Source: Akkermansiaceae bacterium (GTDB lineage Bacteria > Verrucomicrobiota > Verrucomicrobiia > Verrucomicrobiales > Akkermansiaceae). From it: 64,000 nucleotides of DNA. Both the position numbers and the translations under genes were made by a program. Below the pieces are notes generated by a model. It made no database searches, was not told the DNA's origin, and worked only from the letters and a program-made list of their open reading frames with translations. The first letter of the stretch is position 1, and the number at the start of each line of letters is the position of its first letter. Location: NCBI GenBank assembly GCA_024233115.1, contig JACKQB010000004.1:372001-436000 (forward strand). Reading direction: 5' to 3'. Below are positions 24,376 to 33,300 of this stretch, piece by piece.

Positions 24376-27363
24376 TTACGGAGAGAATGTATTTTTTCCC
24401 AAAATAAATGATGGCAAGGGGGTTTCCGTCACCCGGACCCGGTAAAACCGGCGGGGTCCGGCACTGCCACCCGTGTGGGTCAGGGTCATGCTGGTGCCTG
24501 TGGCGAGGGAATTGCCATCGACGACGGTCCAGGCGTCCGCAGCCCCCAAATCCGTGCTGGATTCCAAGTGGTAGTAGCGGTCCGCCACGGTGCTGAAGGT
24601 GATCTCGTAGTCGGCACCGTTGGCCACGATCGAAGTCGTCACGAAAACCGAGGCCGGATCGAGCGGGTTGGTTCCGGCTGCCTCTTCATCGGCATTGTTC
24701 CGACCGTCGCCGTCCTCGTCGGCCGTGGCGAGCAGCGCCTTGACGGTGTTACTCTGCGTGCTGGCCGGGCCCGCATTGGATGTGTCGTGCGGGTTGACCG
24801 CTTTGACGGAAACGGAGACCTGGTCACCTATCGAGCCACTGACCGTGTAGCTGCTCTCCGTGGTCAAAAATGTGCCGGTCACACTGCCGTTGACGGTCAC
24901 CGTGACGGCATAGCTTGGCACCACGCCGCCGGAGTCAGCCGCGACATCCGCCCAGTCGAATGTGACGTCGGTTCCCAGCGCATACGCGTAAACATTCGGC
25001 ATCTCCGGCTGTCCGGGCGTCGCCGTTGGTGCGGTGACATCGTAGAGTTTGAGATACTGGGCTTCGTAGGGAGCCGTATCCCACCCGCCGGTGGTGGTCG
25101 GCACCTTTTTCATAAACACCGTGAAACCCGTCAACTTGAGATTGGCTCCCGTGATGCCGCTACCCCAGAGTAATACGTCATCACGCCCTGTGATCGTCGG
25201 GGGGCGGTTGTAGGCGGCGATGTTCCTGGCGTTGTAGGTGCGGCTGTCTTGCAAACCTAACAATGTAGCGAGGCCTGCCGGGATTTTAAAATGATCCGAC
25301 TTGTCATTATCGCGATCAAGGTTGGCGAAAGCAATGACCACGTCACTGGTCGCTGGTGAGGCATTGGGTGTTTCGTATTTTGCAACCGCATGTATCTGGT
25401 CGTTGCCACCATCGCCATCGAGGAACCACCGGTTGCTTGAGCGTAGCGCGGGGCTTGCATTCCGCGCTTTCAGCATCCCGGCAAGTACGGGATAGAGTTG
25501 ATCATTACCAAAATCAGCATCATTCCAGATCGGCATCATCGAGTTCCAACGTTTGAAATGGGCGATCTGTTTTCCAAAATTCGTTTCGTAATGGCTATAC
25601 CCAAAGGTCTGGCTAATGCCCAACTCCTGTCCAGGGAAGATCATCGCCAGGCCATCATTCGTGGCAGTCACCGCAGTGCGCACCACGGCCTGCCAGGGAT
25701 CACTGTAGCTTTCCTCGTCGTGGGATGAGGTATTCATCAGCACCAGGCCCTGACCATACGCATTGCGGCGGTCTTCAAAAATATCGCGGTAGGAATACTT
25801 GTTGGAAGCACTTTTCAGCGGAAAAACAATATTCTCGTTGAGGATGTCAAAATGCCTTGCCGATCGATAGGTTACCTCACCACCATCCAGCGACTCTGCC
25901 ATAAACACAAAATTCCACTTCCGTGTGCGGGTCCGGTTGATGATGTACTCCCAGCACTGGGGTGGCAACCCCTGGCCAAAATCAGCACGTAATCCGTCCA
26001 CCCCCGACACGGTCTGTGTGGCAAGGTCGGAGCCGGCTGGCACGCCCGTCTTTTCCAGCCAGTGAAGTGAGTACTCGGCAAAATATTTCCAAACCCCGCG
26101 GGTAACGGCATCAAAACTTCCTGTGGCGATGGTGCTATCAAACCAGTCACCCTCATTTTTGTAGCTCGATCGCTCAGGCTCCGAGTCGTATTCAACCAAT
26201 GCATCATAACGACCGAAAAACACGTCCTTGACGTCATTCCATTTTCCAAAATCAAAGCGGTCGGGACCGGCGGCAATATTGGCTGCTGAGGACGCTCTGC
26301 TGCCATAGTTCCCGTCCAACGAAAAGAACCTGGCCTCCTTGTTCCGAATTTCATCCGTAGCGGCACATCCCGGGCTAAACAGCTCCACCCCCTTGGAGGC
26401 CAGCTCCACATCGAAGGCGGTATGATTGAATGGTGCATCCAACATAACACCCACCCCTTTGTTGTCTGCTGCGGCAACAAAATCCTGGAATGCGATCATT
26501 GCCGCCGCGCGGTTCTGCGCTGTTGTATTCGCGCCGTTGTAGTTGATTGTCATCAACTCATTGACTTCAAAGAAATTCTTCACCGCATACGGACTTCCCG
26601 GATCATAGGGGCTACCCGTACCTGGATCGGTTTCCCGGCCTGCAACCCCGTTAGGGTGAATCGGTTGGAACCAAAGCCAGTTACAACCAAGGTTTTTGAC
26701 ATAGTCCAAATCCCAGCGGTTGCTGCCGTTATGCGCAGCACCCGCTGCGTTGTGAAGATCCTCGAATGTTGATCGGGTCGCAAAGGTGTCGCCACTGGCT
26801 TCAATATTGAAAACGTTGACCTCGTAGAGATTGATCTCACGGGCATTTTTAGGTGAAATCACTAAACAGTGGTCACGCTTACCCCCGCCGTCGGTGTCCG
26901 AGTACCAACGGTAAGTCCCGGCCGCATCTCCATGAAGACGATAGCGGGCACTCAAGCGGTAAGCGCCGGTCTTCGACGCGTAGAGGGTGATCTGATAGCC
27001 GCCCGCGACAAGGCCCATGCTGTGGGCTTTGAAGTAGTGGGAGTCATCCCCAGCTGCGATGGCATTGCCATCCGGGGGCAGGATACCGTCGTCTATACCA
27101 TCGGAATTTGCATCATCGTCCGCACGGTCGCGTCGATTCAGATTGGTAAAAACCTCGGCACTTTCCACACCCGTCGTTCCAGGATCAAAGAAGATGGTTA
27201 TGGGAATTGAGTCCCCGGCAACTTCATCAACAAACAGGTGCGTGGTCGTGTAGTTCGCCTCCACCTCACTCCCCGCCCGCACGGTTGAGTTCGGGCTGAT
27301 CTTGAGGTTGGCAGCCGATACAATGACGGCGGTCGACAGCAGGATGGAAAGTATGGTTTTCAT
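24376..27363 (-). CDS. Secreted GH13 alpha-amylase-family enzyme
   Basis: A GH13 enzyme of about 995 residues. Numbering from the in-frame ATG at 27372, which forms TGATG with the preceding stop; the ATG at 27363 gives the cleaner signal peptide MKTILSILLSTAVIVSA. An N-terminal beta domain (20-175) precedes the barrel: region I LDAPFNH, region II GLRADF with nucleophile Asp464, region III FMAESLD with Glu493, region IV TSSHDE with His551-Asp552. All three catalytic acids are present. A fibronectin III-like module (about 790-870) and a Ca-binding DEDGDGRNNADEE segment follow. It probably hydrolyses an alpha-glucan outside the cytoplasm, together with the giant protein encoded upstream. Confidence 0.88.
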   Translation of the reverse strand: MKTILSILLSTAVIVSAANLKISPNSTVRAGSEVEANYTTTHLFVDEVAGDSIPITIFFDPGTTGVESAEVFTNLNRRDRADDDANSDGIDDGILPPDGNAIAAGDDSHYFKAHSMGLVAGGYQITLYASKTGAYRLSARYRLHGDAAGTYRWYSDTDGGGKRDHCLVISPKNAREINLYEVNVFNIEASGDTFATRSTFEDLHNAAGAAHNGSNRWDLDYVKNLGCNWLWFQPIHPNGVAGRETDPGTGSPYDPGSPYAVKNFFEVNELMTINYNGANTTAQNRAAAMIAFQDFVAAADNKGVGVMLDAPFNHTAFDVELASKGVELFSPGCAATDEIRNKEARFFSLDGNYGSRASSAANIAAGPDRFDFGKWNDVKDVFFGRYDALVEYDSEPERSSYKNEGDWFDSTIATGSFDAVTRGVWKYFAEYSLHWLEKTGVPAGSDLATQTVSGVDGLRADFGQGLPPQCWEYIINRTRTRKWNFVFMAESLDGGEVTYRSARHFDILNENIVFPLKSASNKYSYRDIFEDRRNAYGQGLVLMNTSSHDEESYSDPWQAVVRTAVTATNDGLAMIFPGQELGISQTFGYSHYETNFGKQIAHFKRWNSMMPIWNDADFGNDQLYPVLAGMLKARNASPALRSSNRWFLDGDGGNDQIHAVAKYETPNASPATSDVVIAFANLDRDNDKSDHFKIPAGLATLLGLQDSRTYNARNIAAYNRPPTITGRDDVLLWGSGITGANLKLTGFTVFMKKVPTTTGGWDTAPYEAQYLKLYDVTAPTATPGQPEMPNVYAYALGTDVTFDWADVAADSGGVVPSYAVTVTVNGSVTGTFLTTESSYTVSGSIGDQVSVSVKAVNPHDTSNAGPASTQSNTVKALLATADEDGDGRNNADEEAAGTNPLDPASVFVTTSIVANGADYEITFSTVADRYYHLESSTDLGAADAWTVVDGNSLATGTSMTLTHTGGSAGPRRFYRVRVTETPLPSFILGKNTFSP

Positions 27364-27371
27364 TGGGCTCA

Positions 27372-30300
27372 TCAGGGAAGCATGATTTCGAGTCGGTAAA
27401 AGCGATGGGTTTCAGTGATCGGCGCCTGGCTGGCATCATCGACCTGGCGGTGCGGATTCGGTGTTTCGCCGAGGGTCAGGATGTCAGCGCCGAGGCGGTT
27501 CCAGGTGCTGAGATTATCCGACCACCAAAGCCGATATCGACGGTCCGCTATCGTGGGAAAGTCGAGGGTCACGCTGGAGTCGGCATTGACGATCGCCCAC
27601 AACTTCGGGAAAAGGTGCGTATCGGCGACCTGGGGATTGAGTCCCAGCAGGTGCTCGGTGGTGTTGTCCAGGCCATCATGGTCCGGGTCTCCGCTGCCAC
27701 CGTTGTCAACGTTGACAGTACCATTGTCACCCGGATCCAGGCTGTTGGCACTCTCCCAGGCGTCCGGCAGACCGTCCTCATCACAATCGGCGCACACAGC
27801 CGACAGTTCAAGGTCGAGGGTAAAGTTGGTGGCAGTGCTTTCCAGCTCCACTTGTTCCGTCTGCGCCTGGTTACGCATGTTGATCGTGTCAGGCAGGAAC
27901 GCCGGCCCCTGTTTATCGCTTGCCGAGGCAACATAGGCTGCCGATGTGTAGTGCACCGCCGCGTTCACGGTTTCGTTTAATGTGCTGCTGCTCACTACGA
28001 CGCGTGAGCCGTTGTCGCTGGCTGGTGCGAGGTGGCGCTGGCCATGGACTAACAGGTCGTCCAGGTGGGGTGACATGCCAAAGCGCACGTAGAGCTTGCT
28101 GACACCCCCTGTCAGGTTGTAGGCGGCGCTCAGTTTGTTGGATCCGTCGCTGAGGGAAATCGTCTTGGCCACTTTTCCATCGGAGCTGGTGAAGGCCCAG
28201 CCGTTGGTGCCTGAAACCGCGACGGTATAGAGATCGTTGACGTAGGCGTTTGTCTCCGGTCCCGAGGCAAACCAATCCTTGAACCCGCTGGTGCGGTAGG
28301 CGTTGATGTCAGATCCCGTCAGCACGCTGTCGCCTTCAAACTCGGTTTCACTCCCCGAGTATGCGGGATGGTTACCCACTATCTGATAGACTTCGCCCAA
28401 GGTCACATCACGTGCCCAGGCGGCGGTGAGCCGACCACCCGTGGCTTCGAAGACGGCAAAGACGCGGTCGTTTTTCAGGATGTATTCGTTTACCCCGTCC
28501 AAATCCACATCCTGGGCGATCGCTGCCGCCGTGGCAGGTGGACTGGCTGCCCAGAGTTCGACCTGTTTGTAGAGTGCCGCAAACCGCATCTGCGACTGGC
28601 TGTGTTTGGAAAATCCGGTGAGGCTGTTGTAGTCGGAATCGACCCAGATGTAGGCACCGGTGCTGTATTTGCTGGTGTCATTATTCTGCTGCTGGTGGAA
28701 CGCGGTGAGCGCGGTGGCGCTGTGCGCGGTGGCACGGGCAAGTTTACCAAGCCGGGATGTTGGTGCGGCTAACAGGTCAACCTGATCCCACGCAAGGTCC
28801 GCCATTTTTCCATCATTCAATGTCTGCATGCCAAATGGCTGGGCGACAGGGGAGCCTGGTCGAATTTCAAACACCTTATTCAAGATCCCCTCCTCACGCG
28901 CGCCGCCGTTATACCACTCATCGTAATCCTCCTGGGTCGCATGATCGAGCCAATCGTGGCTTGTTTTCGCAATAGCGGGTGAACCGCGATCGATCGAGAA
29001 CCAGGTGTCTCCTACCCCGTCCCGGGTGACATCGATCTGGCCTGATGCAATCTGGTCGGGTGTCACGATCTGGATCCACGGCTTGTTCGCCAGCCAGCGT
29101 AGGTTGGTGTCGTAGGCATTCGCGTTAGCAACGTCTGCCATTTCGTCCCAGTGATGGTAAATCACCACAACCTGGTCCTGCACGCCGCTCTGGGCTTTGC
29201 GCTGATAGAGGTTCCGCAGCGGTGCCGGCAAACCATTGTTCATCGTCTGGTAGCGGTAGGTGCTCGCGGAGTCGTTGATCAGGAAACATTTCACGCCGTG
29301 GTAGGTATTGAGTCGATATCCATCGTCCGAGATCGCGGTATTGCGGCCCTGCCATTTAAAGAAATGGCGCATCTGGTCAATGAAGGTGTAGCTGTAACCC
29401 ATGCTGGACACTTTTCCCAACACATCAGCATCGACCACCCGCTCAGGCGACCAGAACACACTGGTCGATGGCGCGGCGGCATAGATGCGCTCCATGGTTT
29501 CACCTGCCAGCAACACGTTGTCCAGGTTATAGGCTGTGGAAAAGTACGACGGCATGTGGTCGGCGTAGGTGGTTCCTAACAAATCGATCCCACCCGTCTG
29601 CGCCATGGCTGCGATACGGGCGTTAAACGACGGCCCGTCGAGCCATGGTTTTCCTGCGGCCTGGTCCACCGAGGCCCACTGCACTGCCGACGCCAGGGTA
29701 GGCGTGATATGCAGGGTGAGCGGCACCCCGAAGGCTTCGTGCGCATCGAGACTGCGGTGCCATCCGGTGCTGAAGCCGCTGTTGATTTTTTGCTGCGTCT
29801 GGCTTCCCGGGCGTAACGCGTGGTTGGCGTGTGAGAGCATGATGACCTTGGCTTTTTTACACTGGTCGGGGTAACGTCCATTGCCATCCGCCTGCATGTA
29901 GCTGGTCAGTTTGCCATTTGATGCGATATAGTCCTGGGAACTCCAGTAGTCTTCAGCCAGCCAGTCGTCGTAGATGGTATCCCGGATATCGTTACGCCCC
30001 CCCATGTCGCCTGCTCCGGTGCCATCATTCTGGGTGCCGTCACGAGTGGTGTAGACTTGGAACCGCAGTTTGCTCACTCCGTTCCAGCCGGCATCGATGA
30101 GTGCCTGGCGACTGATGGAAAACTCCATCGCATCCAGATCCGAGTTAAAGTAGGCGCTGCCAAATCCGTTGACAGCATTCTGGTCGCGCACTTGCACACC
30201 GGTCGCGGTCAGGTCCTGGTTCACCGCAGTGGTATTTACCGCCGGGTTGGTATCGACGTAGACGCGGCCGGTGTTTCCTTTGTAACAAGCGGCAACCACC

Positions 30301-33300
30301 TCCCACTTCATCTCGGTGAGGATGTCCACCTGATCCGGTAATGCGGCCTCGCCACTGGCGGTGTTTCCCGTGTCGATTACGACGTAGGTATCGAGGTTGC
30401 CCTCCTCGGCAAAGGGTTGCAGATCGTAGAAATCGAGGCGGAAGTAGTAGTTGCCGTCCGCGCCGCCATCACGGGCATAGAAGGCGACAATATCACGTGA
30501 GGTATCGAAGCCGTCACCGGCGATATTGACATCACCGCTTTGGTTGTTTCCCCCTTCACCTTCACGTTCGTCAAAGGCGACCAGGTCGTCACAGGTCCAG
30601 CCATCAAACTCCCTGCCATTGACCGTGTTGCCAACCGTCACGGCATCACCCGGCCCGATGGTGATCGAGTTGGCGGGAAGAACCGCCGCGGCATCGCTGA
30701 CAAGCGGTTTACTGCCGCTGGTTTGCTCCTGGGCATTGGTAAACGTATCGTTGTCCGGATCGCCACCGGCACCTTGCAGCGGATCGCCATCGTTGACCGC
30801 TGCGGTGCCGAGATTGTCCGTGCCGTTGTCCAGTGGATCGAGCCCGTTTTGCACTTCCCAGCCGTCAAGCAGACCATCGCCATCGGTATCTTTCGAGAGA
30901 GGATCGGTTTCCGACCACACTTCACCGGCATCATAGATTCTATTCCTGTTCGTATCGCCAGTGATCAGGCCATCGTAGTCCTTGTCCTCCCCGTAGCCGT
31001 CGCTCAGGCCATCGCCATCTGTGTCGGGATTGTTAGGGTCGGTTTCCAACCACGTCTCGCCAAGGTCCATTTTACCATTGGGCCAGACCTTGCCACCATC
31101 GTTACGGTCGAGCGTGTTACCGTCACCATCGACCCAGCCGTTGTGGACGCGGATGGTCAGATTCAGGGCAGATGCCCAGTCCGGGTTATAGCCATCCTCG
31201 ACGCCATCCAGGATTCCATCACCATCACTATCGGGATTTTGAGGGTCCGTCATCGAACCATGAATCTGCTCGGTACGACCCCGGTTAAAGTTGTAATTCG
31301 GCAGGTTCCAGTTGTCGGGCACTGTGTTGAAATACGGTGGGTCGAGGTCGGCCTTGAAATTGGGTGTGCCATCGCCATCCGTATCCCGGGATACAATCGT
31401 GCCGTAATCAAAAACCGAATCAGCATCCGCATCGGTAAAGGGCTCGGATGTTTCGCCGGCGTCATGGACACCATTGCTGTTGGCATCCTCCCAGTCGAAC
31501 TTCTGGTTCCCCGCGCCGGTATTGTCCGGTCCGTAGCCGGTGTCTGCAAATGCCTCACCCACCTGACCTGACGGGACGCCCGACCAACCTACCTCGAGTG
31601 CATCGGGAAGCAGATCACCATCGCTGTCGGGGGTCACCGGGTTACTGCGACCATACACACGCCAGACGTGCACCTGGCCGTTGGTCCATGTCTCACTGTT
31701 GGTAGCGGGCAGGGCTGCCGGCGTGGTTTCGTTAACATCCAACAGCCCGTCATCATCGTCGTCAGTGTCGTTGGGGTCTTCTGGCAGGATTTGCCTGAAA
31801 ATAACCGACACGTCACGTCGTTGCGATGCGAGGACCGGACCCGCGGCGATTTTCCTGGCATCGACCCTAAAGCGATATGCCCCTTCATCGATACCGCTCC
31901 AGACGTAGTCCCAAAGTTTTTTTCCACCGGATACCTGGACGGTTGGAGCCGACAGGGTTCCCGTGCCGTGCTCCCAGACAATATCGAGCTCCACTACGTC
32001 AGCATCGGTTTCAATCCGGATCGGCGTCGACCTCTGGGACGCGGTCGGGCTGGCTACGGCGGGAAGCAGCACTTCGTAGGGTTTGCCATCGCTATCAAAT
32101 GCAGGTGGTGTCGTGATGCTGAGGAAGGTGGTTTCAACCACCTCTGCCTTTACCCTGCGGTCCGCCTTCAACATCACGCCACCGCGTGTGTGAGTCACAT
32201 TGATATGATGGATGAAACCCACCTGTCCGTTGTAGAGGTTGGGTAAATTATATGCCAGGGCATGATAGTCGGCCGTTTCATTGCGGATGATGGAATACTG
32301 TGCCCTGTCCTGCGCGACGGCTCCTTCTGTCGACCCGGACACGCGGCTTGCAATGGTGATCAAAAACTCATCGATGAGCTCCTGGTCTGATTTGCCGTCA
32401 CCGATCGACTTCGAGAAATACGCCTTCATGGTGTAGTTTTCTCCAACCACATCCTCATCAGCCGATGGGAAGGCTATGAACATCCTTGTGTCCGGACCGT
32501 TAGCGACCACATTGCGTGTGATGGTGGTGTACCAGTTGGCCGTGTCATCGGCTGTACTCACCGTGCCGGTGAATGCCGGGGAGTCGGCAGATGATTTTTC
32601 GACAAAACGCACCTGGATCCTGGACGCGATGTTGCCCGACGGGATGTTGGTGTAATTGAAACGCCACTCCTTGGGGTAGCTGCTGGTTATGGTAGCCGAC
32701 GGAATGACCTCGGATGCCTGCACCCATTTCCCCACGCCGTTGCCATTGGAGGTGCCTGTTTGCACGTCATCGTTCGGGCCCGTGCCGTCATCGATAAAGA
32801 ACCATACTTCATCGACGCTGCTGTCGGTCCTAACAACCACCCCATAACTTTGATCAGCAAGCGTGTCATTTTCCGCAGGAAACACCACCTCACCGGTCGG
32901 GCGCTGTGCATCGTAGTAGAATGTTTGTTGGAAGGTGTTGTAGAGTGATGCCTTGCCATCGCGTTTCAGAAAGGCCCGGCCACGGAGAATATGAAAACCT
33001 TCTTCCAGGCCCGTCTCGGCCACGCCATAATCGTTGTGCGGATAGACTGTTGCCGTGGTGGCATTGAAGTGATCAATTTCAAAAACCGTCATCATGTTCA
33101 GTTTCTGATCAACCTGACCGGCGCCGGTGGGAAAGACGCTGGCGAGCGAGTTGGTGCCGTCGCTGGTGCGGACGCTCGATAGCTTATAGCGGAGATTGAC
33201 GATCCCCGCGCTGGGAATAGACGTGGTAAACCATGAGCCACCATCGGCGTCATGCGACCAGTTCATTGTTGCCACTTGGGTTGTTCCGACCGGATCACCG